The notes below the pieces were generated by a model. The model saw only the letters and a list, made by a program, of their open reading frames with translations. It had not been told where the DNA came from and did not search any database. Positions 26,706 through 35,161 of a stretch of 64,000 nucleotides of DNA are shown one piece after another. Positions within the stretch are counted from its first letter, which is position 1. Each line of letters opens with the position of its first letter. This DNA comes from Bacteroidales bacterium. Its GTDB lineage: Bacteria; Bacteroidota; Bacteroidia; Bacteroidales; Muribaculaceae. Both the position numbers and the translations under genes were made by a program. The stretch spans positions 1-64,000 of the forward strand of contig QAMW01000034.1 in the NCBI GenBank assembly GCA_003150235.1, written 5' to 3'.

Positions 26706-27580
26706 TACCAGGGATGTCGTGTGACGACAGGTGTCGAAGCCACGTGCAACCGTCGCGCAGTAATTATCTTCCCGGCATCTTCAACCCTGTTTCGACGAAC
26801 CCGTCCCGCCGCTTCTATGACAGTACCGTCGCCATCATAAATCGCGACATGGTTTATTCTGCCGGTCTCAGGTTTGCCATAGAACACAAGATCCCCCCGT
26901 TGTAACGAATCCATGTCTACAGCCACTCCGGCAAGAGCCTGCTGCGATGCGTCACGTGGCACAATATATCCGGCTGATAGAAATGCAAGTTTGACAAGTC
27001 CGGAACAATCCATGCCTTTGGTTGACAGACCTCCCCACAGATATGGCACACCCATCTGCTGTCGTGCCATGTCGAGTATTGGCTCAACGCCGGTAAAAGT
27101 CACACTGTCAAGAGGAATAATGTCGGTATTGAATACCCATGCGCGTCTGCCATCGGGCAACAATATTTCGGTACGCAACCGACCCTTCTCCCCGCTGAGA
27201 CAGACTATATCTCCCGCTACGAGATCGCTGACCGGTTCATAGCTTAATGAATCGATATATGTCCGTATTTCATGTGATGAAACAATCATTCCCCTCTCTG
27301 ATTCGCGCCAATCCCCGAATTCATCATCATCAAGCATAGTAAGCGAATTACCCATGATATATCCGGTGTAACCGTCAGGCATCGTTACCGCAACCCATCC
27401 GGTCGTAGTAACTGAATCCACATGGAGAGGAGTACCCATGAGAGCCTGTGTCGACATTTCCGCACCATGGCGCGGCTCAGTCCTTACATGAGCGACTGAA
27501 ATATGAGGCAATGCCCACTGTGCATGTGCAGGGCAGAAAAAAGCCATCAACAATATTATTATCCAGTTCTTTTCCATCAT
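26684..27580 (-). CDS. Exported C40 (NlpC/P60) peptidase with SH3 domains
   Basis: A 298-aa periplasmic protein with a signal peptide (~1-20). Bacterial SH3-like modules follow at ~25-90 ('AHVRTEPRHGAEMSTQALMG', 'WVAVTMPDGYTGYIM') and ~105-165. The C40 domain has the catalytic Cys in 'GMDCSGLVKLAFL' and His in 'NHVAIYDGDGTVIEAAG'. The layout matches YgiM/SH3-NlpC enzymes that cut the peptide stem between D-Glu and Dpa during wall recycling. A second Met codon (27577) may be the true start. The gene converges on another NlpC/P60 gene with a 22-bp overlap. Confidence 0.9.
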   Translation of the reverse strand: MMEKNWIIILLMAFFCPAHAQWALPHISVAHVRTEPRHGAEMSTQALMGTPLHVDSVTTTGWVAVTMPDGYTGYIMGNSLTMLDDDEFGDWRESERGMIVSSHEIRTYIDSLSYEPVSDLVAGDIVCLSGEKGRLRTEILLPDGRRAWVFNTDIIPLDSVTFTGVEPILDMARQQMGVPYLWGGLSTKGMDCSGLVKLAFLSAGYIVPRDASQQALAGVAVDMDSLQRGDLVFYGKPETGRINHVAIYDGDGTVIEAAGRVRRNRVEDAGKIITARRLHVASTPVVTRHPWYYSRNVE

Positions 27581-27674
27581 CTTTTCTTTTGAATGTAAAT
27601 ATACAAATTTTACTTTACACGATGAACTTTTGATTTTAGCAGATGTTAAAAATATAACATAAACCTATTTAGTT

Positions 27675-27977
27675 ATGCATCTTACTCCAAAAGAAATCGA
27701 CAAACTGATGTTGCTCAACTTGGGTATCATTGCCGAACGCCGTAAAAACAAAGGCTTGAAGCTCAATTACCCTGAAGCTGTGGCTTACATCACATCGGCA
27801 GCCCTTGAAGAAGCCCGTGCCGGTAAGACAGTAGAAGAAGTGATGGTCGAAGCTTCCAATGTGCTTAAAAAAGAAGATGTCATGGAAGGCGTTGCCGACA
27901 TGATACATCTGCTTCAGGTTGAAGCCGTGTTCACCGACGGCTCGCGACTGGTCAGCATCCACCATCCTATCAAGTAA
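27675..27977 (+). CDS. ureA: Urease subunit gamma
   Basis: A 100-aa structural subunit of the nickel enzyme that hydrolyses urea to ammonia and carbamate. It starts with the canonical 'MHLTPKEIDKLML' and contains 'RKNKGLKLNYPEAVAYI', 'EEARAGKTVEEVM' and the C-terminal 'EAVFTDGSRLVSIHHPI' of UreA. It is the first gene of the ureABCEFGD-channel operon; no close TAnnTTTG match was found in the 94-bp leader, so the promoter is unclear. Confidence 0.97.
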   Translation: MHLTPKEIDKLMLLNLGIIAERRKNKGLKLNYPEAVAYITSAALEEARAGKTVEEVMVEASNVLKKEDVMEGVADMIHLLQVEAVFTDGSRLVSIHHPIK

Positions 27978-28001
27978 CACCCCTCATAAAAGTAGAAAAT
28001 C

Positions 28002-28604
28002 ATGGCTACAGACAACACCAAAATTCAAGCGACCGATGCACAGGCACCGGGCAATCCGCCTATGAACAATGAGGGATTCAGCAAAGCCAATCCCCCTAAG
28101 TCGAGCGACACACCTACAACCGTGTATAACGGTGTACCACCGATTTATGAGCCGGTCACTCCGGGATTCACCCCGGCAACCGAGCCTCCGGTAGGAGGTG
28201 TCATCCTTGAGTCGACACCTATCGAATACAATACCGACCGTTACACGGCGAAAGTCACCGTACACAATACCGGCGACCGTCCCATTCAGGTCGGTTCTCA
28301 CTTCCATTTCTTTGAAGTCAACAGATATCTTGAATTTGACAGGGAGAAGACATTCGGCTGTCACCTTAACATACCTGCCACAACCGCCATCCGTTTTGAA
28401 CCGGGCGAAGAAAAAGTCGTGGAGGTGGTAAGCTACAGTGGCAAGCGCAAGGTATGGGGCTTCAACGGTCTAGTCGACGGATACACCGGCGGCGAAGACA
28501 CCCCGACATATTTCCCCGACAAAATCCGTGCGCTGCGCAGAGCCGAGGAATATGGGTTCAAGAGTGTAAGCGAAGACGAGGCTGAAGCAGAAGCCTCCAA
28601 GTAA
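28002..28604 (+). CDS. ureB: Urease subunit beta, with long N- and C-terminal extensions
   Basis: A 200-aa protein. The canonical UreB core (~65-165) begins 'VGGVILESTPIEYN' and includes 'NTGDRPIQVGSHFHFFEVN' and 'LNIPATTAIRFEPGE' with 'WGFNGLVDG'. Usual UreB is ~100-125 residues. Here about 63 residues of Pro/Thr/Asn-rich, low-complexity sequence precede the core, and about 35 acidic residues ending 'EDEAEAEASK' follow it. The reading frame is uninterrupted from the ATG 24 bp after ureA, so the extension appears real unless an internal start is used. Its function is unknown; it may affect assembly. Confidence 0.95.
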   Translation: MATDNTKIQATDAQAPGNPPMNNEGFSKANPPKSSDTPTTVYNGVPPIYEPVTPGFTPATEPPVGGVILESTPIEYNTDRYTAKVTVHNTGDRPIQVGSHFHFFEVNRYLEFDREKTFGCHLNIPATTAIRFEPGEEKVVEVVSYSGKRKVWGFNGLVDGYTGGEDTPTYFPDKIRALRRAEEYGFKSVSEDEAEAEASK

Positions 28605-28624
28605 TCCCTTCAAAATTCACAATT

Positions 28625-30343
28625 ATGGCAACTATTTCCAGACAAGAAAACAATAACCTATTCGGTCCTACCGTAGGTGATAAAATACGTCTCGGCAACA
28701 CCCATCTTTATGTAGAGATTGAAAAAGATCTCCGTGTATATGGTGACGAGGTCGTATATGGCGGCGGCAAGACTTTGCGCGATGGCATGGGACTTGCCAA
28801 CCGCTATTCGGTCAAGGGAGGCTCCCTCGACCTCGTGATAACCAATGTGACTATCCTCGACCCTATTCTGGGCGTGGTAAAGGCAGATGTCGGCATCAAG
28901 GACGGCAAGATTGCCGGTATCGGAAAAGCCGGTAACCCGGATATAATGGAAGGCGTATCGCCTGACCTCGTAACCGGTCCTTCGACCGATGCAATCTCCG
29001 GTGAACATCTTATCCTTACCGCAGCAGGTATCGACGGCCACGTACACCACATCTCTCCCCAGCAGGCTTACAACTGCTTGTCAAACGGTATCACCACTCT
29101 TATCGGAGGCGGTATCGGCCCGACTGACGGAACTAACGGTACAACCATCACATCCGGTGTATGGAATATGTACAAGATGCTTGAGTCATTTGAAGGGATA
29201 CCTATCAACTACGGATGTCTTTCAAAAGGCAACAGCTCGGTAAAAGAGACACTTGACGAACAGATTTATGCAGGTAGCTGCGGCTACAAGATTCATGAGG
29301 ACTGGGGTTCGACTCCGGCAGCCATCAGGGCTTGTCTTGATTCAGCCGACCGTCTTGACGTTCAGGTAGCGATACATACCGATACCCTTAACGAGGGCGG
29401 TTATGTAGAAGACTCTATCGCCGCAATGGACGGACGAACTATCCATACCTACCACACCGAAGGTGCCGGCGGAGGTCACGCGCCCGACCTTCTTAAGGTG
29501 GCATCCATGGCAAATGTGCTTCCTTCATCAACCAACCCGACACTACCCTTCGGTATCAACTCCAAGGCAGAGCTGTTCGATATGATTATGGTATGTCATA
29601 ATCTTAACCCGAATATCCCGAGCGATGTCGCATTTGCTGAAAGCCGTGTACGCCCCGAGACACAATCTGCTGAAAACATTCTCCATGACCTCGGTGTACT
29701 CTCGATGGTATCGAGCGACTCTCAGGCTATGGGTCGTGTAGGTGAATCATTCATGCGCTGTTTCCAAATGGCAAGTTACATGAAGGATGTCCGCGGTAAA
29801 CTCCGTGAAGACAGCGACAGCAATGATAACTTCCGTGTGCTTCGTTATCTCGCCAAAATCACTATCAACCCTGCTATCACATACGGATGTTCCGATATAC
29901 TCGGGTCAGTTGAAAAAGGCAAGATGGCAGACCTCGTGCTCTGGGAGCCTGAATTCTTCGGAACCAAACCTAAACTGGTTATCAAGGGCGGTCTGATCAA
30001 CTGGGCACAGATGGGTGACCCCAATGCTTCACTTCCTACCCCGCAGCCGGTTTACATGCGCCCGATGTATGGTGCATTCGGCAAGGCATTGAGCACGACT
30101 TGCGTCAACCTGATGTCACGTGTATCAATCGAAGCAGGTGTTCCTGAGAAGTTAGGATTGCAGCGTATATGTTATCCTGTTCACGGCACACGTCAGATAT
30201 CGAAATATGACATGGTACGTAACTCGGCGATGCCACGCATCGAGATTAACCCCGAGACATTCTATGTCTATGTCGACGGTGAGCTCGCCTATGTTCCGCC
30301 GGCACCAAGCCTGTCACTGGCTCAGCTCTACTGGTTCAGTTAA
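28625..30343 (+). CDS. ureC: Urease subunit alpha (catalytic)
   Basis: A 572-aa catalytic subunit. All active-site elements are visible: the Ni-binding His pair in 'GIDGHVHHISPQQ', the carbamylated Lys in 'SCGYKIHEDWG', His ligands in 'VAIHTDTLNE' and 'HTEGAGGGHAPD', the flap Cys-His in 'MVCHNLNP', and the Asp ligand in 'SSDSQAMGRVGE'. Length and motifs are normal, so an active enzyme is expected once Ni is inserted by UreDEFG. It lies 20 bp after ureB; a hairpin separates it from ureE. Confidence 0.98.
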   Translation: MATISRQENNNLFGPTVGDKIRLGNTHLYVEIEKDLRVYGDEVVYGGGKTLRDGMGLANRYSVKGGSLDLVITNVTILDPILGVVKADVGIKDGKIAGIGKAGNPDIMEGVSPDLVTGPSTDAISGEHLILTAAGIDGHVHHISPQQAYNCLSNGITTLIGGGIGPTDGTNGTTITSGVWNMYKMLESFEGIPINYGCLSKGNSSVKETLDEQIYAGSCGYKIHEDWGSTPAAIRACLDSADRLDVQVAIHTDTLNEGGYVEDSIAAMDGRTIHTYHTEGAGGGHAPDLLKVASMANVLPSSTNPTLPFGINSKAELFDMIMVCHNLNPNIPSDVAFAESRVRPETQSAENILHDLGVLSMVSSDSQAMGRVGESFMRCFQMASYMKDVRGKLREDSDSNDNFRVLRYLAKITINPAITYGCSDILGSVEKGKMADLVLWEPEFFGTKPKLVIKGGLINWAQMGDPNASLPTPQPVYMRPMYGAFGKALSTTCVNLMSRVSIEAGVPEKLGLQRICYPVHGTRQISKYDMVRNSAMPRIEINPETFYVYVDGELAYVPPAPSLSLAQLYWFS

Positions 30344-30360
30344 CATCTATGAAATCAATA

Positions 30361-30390
30361 TCACTGCACGCTCCAAAAGGCGTGCAGTGA
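30361..30390 (+). promoter_or_regulatory. Hairpin between ureC and ureE
   Basis: A perfect 11-bp stem (TCACTGCACGC/GCGTGCAGTGA) with an 8-nt loop lies 17 nt after the ureC stop. There is no T-run, so it looks like an RNA stability/processing element separating structural from accessory genes rather than a full terminator. Confidence 0.6.
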
Positions 30391-30421
30391 ATATTTAACT
30401 CACGCAAAACAACTCTTATTT

Positions 30422-31045
30422 ATGAAAATATTCAGTGAGGTTATCGGCAATATTCACGGAGATGCCGAACTTGCAAAAAAGATATCAACAGCCGATATCG
30501 AATATCTTGACCTTGATCAATGGACAGCGCAAAAAAGCCGTTTCATCGTGACAGGAGACAAAGGTACGCAATGTGCCGTGGCACTAAAGCGCAATCATCA
30601 GCTCATCGAAGGTGACGTGCTTGAATACGATCCCGCAACCGGTAAGGCAATAGTGGCACGTATTGAACTCAGTCCGGTATTTGTCATCGATCTTTCTGCT
30701 GTGGAGAAGGAGGACAAACTCAAAATAATCGAAACCTGTATTGAACTCGGACATGCCATAGGCAATCAGCATTGGCCGGCAGTGATAAAGGGCACGAAAG
30801 TATATGTGCCGTTGACCGTTGACAAGAAAGTGATGGAAAGCGTCATGTACACCCACTCCATTCCGGGCGTGACATACGAATTTCAACCGGGCAAGGAAGT
30901 GATACCCTATCTTGCACCTCATGAAATACGCAACCTGTTTGGTGGTACCGCACAGGAAAGCCATGCACACGTACATGAAGATCCTATGCACCACCACACG
31001 CCCCACATTCATACCCATCCCGACGGGACAACACATTGTCATTAA
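30422..31045 (+). CDS. ureE: Urease accessory nickel chaperone UreE
   Basis: A 207-aa nickel donor for urease. The N-terminal peptide-binding domain is followed by the metal-binding domain with 'ELGHAIGNQHWPA', whose His is the conserved Ni ligand at the dimer interface. The C-terminal ~30 residues are very His-rich ('HAHVHEDPMHHH' and 'HIHTHPDGTTHCH'), as in Klebsiella-type UreE, and should bind extra Ni2+. It sits 78 bp after ureC, the widest gap within the operon. Confidence 0.95.
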   Translation: MKIFSEVIGNIHGDAELAKKISTADIEYLDLDQWTAQKSRFIVTGDKGTQCAVALKRNHQLIEGDVLEYDPATGKAIVARIELSPVFVIDLSAVEKEDKLKIIETCIELGHAIGNQHWPAVIKGTKVYVPLTVDKKVMESVMYTHSIPGVTYEFQPGKEVIPYLAPHEIRNLFGGTAQESHAHVHEDPMHHHTPHIHTHPDGTTHCH

Positions 31046-31072
31046 AAAAACAACATCACACATTTCCTTGAT

Positions 31073-31768
31073 ATGAGTTCTGCGTCTATTATATCCACCA
31101 TGCGATTGCTCGAAATGAGCGACTCACAGTTTCCTGTAGGAAATTTCTCATTTTCCAATGGACTTGAGACAGCATCTTACGAAAAAATTGTTCATGATGC
31201 CGAAACATTGCGTCAATATGTCGAGGCGGCATCAATCCAGTCGGCGTTCAGCGACGGGATAGCATCAATCCAGGCTTACAGGGCTATCAACGACAACAAT
31301 TATAATGAGGTGCTTCATGCCGATGAAGAAGTGATTCTCTGCAAAATGAACGACGAGGCGCGACAGATGGTACTCCGCATGGGCAAGAAGATGGCGGAAC
31401 TGATAGTCCATATCACCGACTGCCCGATGATGGCGAGATTTCTCAACGATATAAATGCCGGCGTCACGGCAGGCACCTATCCTGTCGCCCAGGCAATAGC
31501 CATGCATCATGCCGGAATTTCTGAAGAGGAGATGTTCACCTCCCAGCAGTTCGGGGTCATAAACATGATACTCGGAGCAGCATTGCGATGTGTGCGTGTG
31601 TCACACTACGACACCCAGAAAATCGCGTACGAAATGGCGCAGCGCATCGCTGAAGATTACATCATTGTAAAAGATTCGGGATATGAAGACATGAGGGCGT
31701 TCGTTCCGGGAATTGACATGATGGCATCGCTTCATGAAAAAGGGAATATGCGTATGTTTATGAATTAA
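31073..31768 (+). CDS. ureF: Urease accessory protein UreF
   Basis: A 231-aa all-helical protein that bridges UreD and the GTPase UreG in the urease activation complex. The start 'LLEMSDSQFPVGNFSFSNGLETA' matches the UreF signature, and the C-terminal part ('FGVINMILGAALRCVRVSH') is also family-like. Position between ureE and ureG supports the call. Confidence 0.93.
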   Translation: MSSASIISTMRLLEMSDSQFPVGNFSFSNGLETASYEKIVHDAETLRQYVEAASIQSAFSDGIASIQAYRAINDNNYNEVLHADEEVILCKMNDEARQMVLRMGKKMAELIVHITDCPMMARFLNDINAGVTAGTYPVAQAIAMHHAGISEEEMFTSQQFGVINMILGAALRCVRVSHYDTQKIAYEMAQRIAEDYIIVKDSGYEDMRAFVPGIDMMASLHEKGNMRMFMN

Positions 31769-31805
31769 TCTATAAAACTTTCAACTATAAAATATATTAT
31801 CAGTC

Positions 31806-32435
31806 ATGAGTACCTGCAGAATAGGAATAGGAGGACCCGTAGGGTCAGGTAAGACCGCACTAATCGAGGCGATAACACCACATTTGCTCGAAGACGGATT
31901 TAAAGTGCTTATAATCACTAACGATATTGTCACCACTGAAGACGCAAAACATGTGCGTCGCATGCTAAAGGGAGTGCTCCTTGAAGACCGTATAATCGGA
32001 GTCGAGACTGGTGCATGTCCACATACCGCCGTACGTGAGGACCCGTCGATGAACATTGCCGCCGTAGAGGAGATGGAGGCGAAATTCCCCGATACCGACA
32101 TTGTGCTTATCGAGTCAGGAGGCGATAACCTCACACTCACTTTCTCCCCCGCCCTTGTCGACTTTTTCATTTACGTGATTGATGTTGCGGCTGGCGACAA
32201 GATACCGCGTAAGGATGGTCCCGGCATTTCCCAAAGCGACATTCTCGTAATCAATAAGACCGACCTCGCCCCTTATGTACACGCGTCGCTTGAGGTGATG
32301 GACCATGATTCAAAACTGATGCGTCCCGGCAAGCCTTTCGTATTTACCAACTGCATGACAGGCGAAGGCATAGAAGAACTGGTAGGGTTAATCAAGGCGA
32401 TGGCGCTTTTTGACCACGAAAAGGCTCAGAACTAA
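31806..32435 (+). CDS. ureG: Urease accessory GTPase UreG
   Basis: A 209-aa SIMIBI-class GTPase that delivers Ni to apo-urease. P-loop 'GIGGPVGSGKTALIEA' (~7-22), 'ITNDIVTTEDA', the Ni-binding C-P-H motif in 'GVETGACPHTAVREDPSMN', 'LIESGGDNL' and the guanine-specificity 'NKTDLAPYV' are all present. There is no N-terminal His-rich stretch; that role is likely taken by UreE's His tail. Confidence 0.97.
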   Translation: MSTCRIGIGGPVGSGKTALIEAITPHLLEDGFKVLIITNDIVTTEDAKHVRRMLKGVLLEDRIIGVETGACPHTAVREDPSMNIAAVEEMEAKFPDTDIVLIESGGDNLTLTFSPALVDFFIYVIDVAAGDKIPRKDGPGISQSDILVINKTDLAPYVHASLEVMDHDSKLMRPGKPFVFTNCMTGEGIEELVGLIKAMALFDHEKAQN

Positions 32436-32463
32436 ACGGTACAAACTTAAAACGTGACTCCTG

Positions 32464-33405
32464 ATGAAAGATGTATATAACGCTCCGGAAATGCAACGTA
32501 TAGTTGCCATGCGTGAGATGCAGCCTTATAACCATCCGACGCGCGCCATGTATCTTGGCGCGCCCGGAAAGGTTGGCTATCTGCGCCTCGGTTTTGAACT
32601 GGACTCCGACGGTAAGAGCATATTGAGAGACCATGAACGCATAGCCCCGCTGATTGTCCAGCAAGAGCTATATTGCGATGAGGCAATGCCTGAAATACCG
32701 GTAGTCTATATTCTTTCCTCAGGAGGTCCCAACGTGGATGGCGACCGCTACGAACAGGAAATCGAGATGCGCCGCCGCTCGATAGGTCATGTCACCACGG
32801 GTGCGGCAACCAAAATAGCGGAAATGAAGGACAATTTCTCTGCCCTCTACCAGAAAATAACACTCGAAGAAGACAGTTACCTGGAATTTATCCCCGAGGC
32901 AACCATCCCCTGCCGTAACGCCCGTTATATCACCTATACGGATATCATCTGTCATCCTACCGCCACGCTGTTTTACAGTGAACTGTTCATGTGTGGCAGA
33001 AAACACCGTGACAATGAGATTTTCCAATACGACATTCTTTCCGTGACATGCAATGCCCGACGTCCTGACGGAGAACGCCTGTTCCGTGAAAAATTTATAA
33101 TCGAACCTCACAACTCGCCAATGCGCAATCTCGGTATCATGGGCAAGTATGACATGTTTTCCAATGTCATTGTGCTGACACCACCCGACAAAGCTGAAGA
33201 AATATACAAGGCGACGGAAGTAGGATTTTTTGATAACGAGAAAATCGGAGTCGGGCTCACACGTCTTCCAAACAATGCAGGACTACTTTATAAGGTCGTA
33301 GGCATGGAACCTCAACCGGTCAAGACCAGAGTAAGGGAATTTTGCTCAATAGTAAGGCAGGCGGTAAAAGGTAAGCCGCTTCTTCCCGATTTCCCTTGGC
33401 GATAA
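32464..33405 (+). CDS. ureD: Urease accessory protein UreD (UreH)
   Basis: A 313-aa scaffold that binds apo-urease and recruits UreFG. Recognised by 'YILSSGGPNVDGDRYEQEIEMRR', 'TTGAATKIAEM', 'YLEFIPEATIPCRNARY' and 'LFYSELFMCGRKH', which follow the usual UreD pattern. Placed after ureG, as in several Gram-positive and Bacteroidetes clusters. 28-bp gaps on either side fit a single transcript. Confidence 0.92.
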   Translation: MKDVYNAPEMQRIVAMREMQPYNHPTRAMYLGAPGKVGYLRLGFELDSDGKSILRDHERIAPLIVQQELYCDEAMPEIPVVYILSSGGPNVDGDRYEQEIEMRRRSIGHVTTGAATKIAEMKDNFSALYQKITLEEDSYLEFIPEATIPCRNARYITYTDIICHPTATLFYSELFMCGRKHRDNEIFQYDILSVTCNARRPDGERLFREKFIIEPHNSPMRNLGIMGKYDMFSNVIVLTPPDKAEEIYKATEVGFFDNEKIGVGLTRLPNNAGLLYKVVGMEPQPVKTRVREFCSIVRQAVKGKPLLPDFPWR

Positions 33406-33432
33406 CTATAAAACACATTAAAATTTAATGAT

Positions 33433-34416
33433 ATGGCAGACAATGTTAAATCAGCAGACGCACCGCGCCGTACCCTCATGACCTATATTACGGGTACACT
33501 TAAAGGAGCAGGACAAGTAATGTTTCAGGGAAGTGCCTGGACCGGATTGCTTATTATGATAGGTATCTTCTGGGGTTGCTACGGACCCGATGGCGAGAGT
33601 ATGCCGCTTGTAGCATGGGGTGCCTTGACTGGTCTTGTCGTGTCGACAGCCGCAGGTTATATCTTCGAGTCAAAAAGCGATGGCGATCAGGGGCTCTGGG
33701 GTTTTAACGGCATACTTGTGGGATGTGCTGTGTTCACGTTCCTCGGTAACACGGTGTGGGCATGGGTAGCAATGATACTCGGCTCTGCACTGACCGTAAT
33801 CGCCCGCAGAGGCTTCAACAATGTACTCGCGCCATTCAACACAACATCCTATACGTTTCCCTTTATCGCTATTTCATGGTTCATCCTACTGTCTGCGCGC
33901 ATGATGGGACAACTTCCTCCCGTAGGCGAATCAATAGCGGCGTTGCCGACATCAGTTCCGGTCGAGCATCTCTCGTACTCTTTCGGTGACCTTGTCATCT
34001 ACTGGCTGAAGGGTATTTCACAGGTATTTCTGGTAAATTCATGGGTGACAGGAATAATCTTCATCGTCGGGTTGGCTTTGTGCAGCCGTTGGGCTGCCGC
34101 ATGGGCAATGATTGCCTCAGCGGTATCTCTCGCCGTAGCGATTATATTCAATGCCGACCATTCTGACATTGTAAACGGATTATTCGGATTCTCTCCCGTA
34201 TTGACCGGTATCGCCATCGGATGTACATTCTACAAGCCTTCCGTGAAATCATTCTTCTATTCACTCGCGGCAGTAGTGTTCACTGTATTCGTACAGGCAG
34301 GGCTTGATTCCTTCCTCTCTCCTGTAGGTATCGCCACACTTACGGCTCCGTTCTGTATCGCTACATGGATTTTCATGTTGCCAATGTATAAACTTGATTC
34401 AAAATCCAAATCCTGA
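33433..34416 (+). CDS. Urea transporter (UT/Yut family channel)
   Basis: A 327-aa inner-membrane channel with about ten helices in two repeats. The selectivity-filter-like segments 'LAPFNTTSYTFPFIAISWFILLSA' and the N-half 'GLWGFNGILVGCAVF', with its repeat 'GLFGFSPVLTGIAIGC', are typical of UT-type urea channels. It should admit host-derived urea for the urease encoded upstream. It is separated from gpmA by only 5 bp. Confidence 0.9.
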   Translation: MADNVKSADAPRRTLMTYITGTLKGAGQVMFQGSAWTGLLIMIGIFWGCYGPDGESMPLVAWGALTGLVVSTAAGYIFESKSDGDQGLWGFNGILVGCAVFTFLGNTVWAWVAMILGSALTVIARRGFNNVLAPFNTTSYTFPFIAISWFILLSARMMGQLPPVGESIAALPTSVPVEHLSYSFGDLVIYWLKGISQVFLVNSWVTGIIFIVGLALCSRWAAAWAMIASAVSLAVAIIFNADHSDIVNGLFGFSPVLTGIAIGCTFYKPSVKSFFYSLAAVVFTVFVQAGLDSFLSPVGIATLTAPFCIATWIFMLPMYKLDSKSKS

Positions 34417-34421
34417 ACGAT

Positions 34422-35111
34422 ATGAAAAAAGTAATATTACTCAGGCATGGACAGAGCCAGTGGAATCTGGAAAACCGGTTTACCGGATGGACCGATGTAG
34501 ACTTGACCGACAAAGGGCGTGAAGAAGCCCGTAAAGCAGGTGAAAAGATGCTCGCAGCAGGGATATTCCCGGAATATTATTTCACCTCATATCTGAAAAG
34601 AGCGATTCATACACTTCAGATTGCCGCCGATGCCCTTGACCGCGACTGGGTGCCGGTAAAAAAAGACTGGCATCTGAATGAACGCCACTATGGTGCGCTC
34701 CAAGGTCTCAATAAGGCGGAAACTGCGAAAAAATATGGTGACGAGCAGGTTCATATATGGCGTCGAAGCTATGACGTGGAGCCGCCGGCACTTTCGCTCG
34801 ATGACCCGCGCTATCCGGGCAATGACCCGCGTTACATGCACCTTGCCTACGATGAGGTGCCGTTGACAGAATCGCTTAAAGACACTATTGCGCGTGTGAA
34901 ATCATGTTGGGAGGAATTAATCTCTCCCAAGATTCATCTCTACGACACGGTATTGATTTCCGCTCACGGCAACAGCCTGAGAGCTCTCGTGATGATGCTT
35001 TTGCATCTTACTCCGGAAGAAATAATGGACGTGGAGATACCTACCGGGGCACCATGGGTATTTGAACTCGACGACCATTTCAGCGTTTTGAAAAACTATT
35101 ATCTGGAATAA
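34422..35111 (+). CDS. gpmA: 2,3-bisphosphoglycerate-dependent phosphoglycerate mutase
   Basis: A 229-aa glycolytic enzyme interconverting 3- and 2-phosphoglycerate. The phosphohistidine motif 'LLRHGQSQWNLENRFTGWTDVDLT' opens the protein; 'HLNERHYGALQGLNK' carries the catalytic Glu, and 'VLISAHGNSLRALV' the second active-site His. It begins 5 bp after the urea channel with no visible internal promoter, so it may be read from the urease transcript, an unusual setting for a housekeeping gene. It ends at a strong bidirectional terminator. Confidence 0.96.
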   Translation: MKKVILLRHGQSQWNLENRFTGWTDVDLTDKGREEARKAGEKMLAAGIFPEYYFTSYLKRAIHTLQIAADALDRDWVPVKKDWHLNERHYGALQGLNKAETAKKYGDEQVHIWRRSYDVEPPALSLDDPRYPGNDPRYMHLAYDEVPLTESLKDTIARVKSCWEELISPKIHLYDTVLISAHGNSLRALVMMLLHLTPEEIMDVEIPTGAPWVFELDDHFSVLKNYYLE

Positions 35112-35139
35112 AAAAAGCGGGTCATGACCCGCTTTTTTT
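35111..35139. terminator. Bidirectional terminator between gpmA and the COG0523 gene
   Basis: A perfect palindrome GCGGGTCATGACCCGC (35117-35132) is flanked by A-run and T-run and serves both convergent genes. Confidence 0.9.
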
Positions 35140-35161
35140 ATTATTCACTTATTATATCCGA

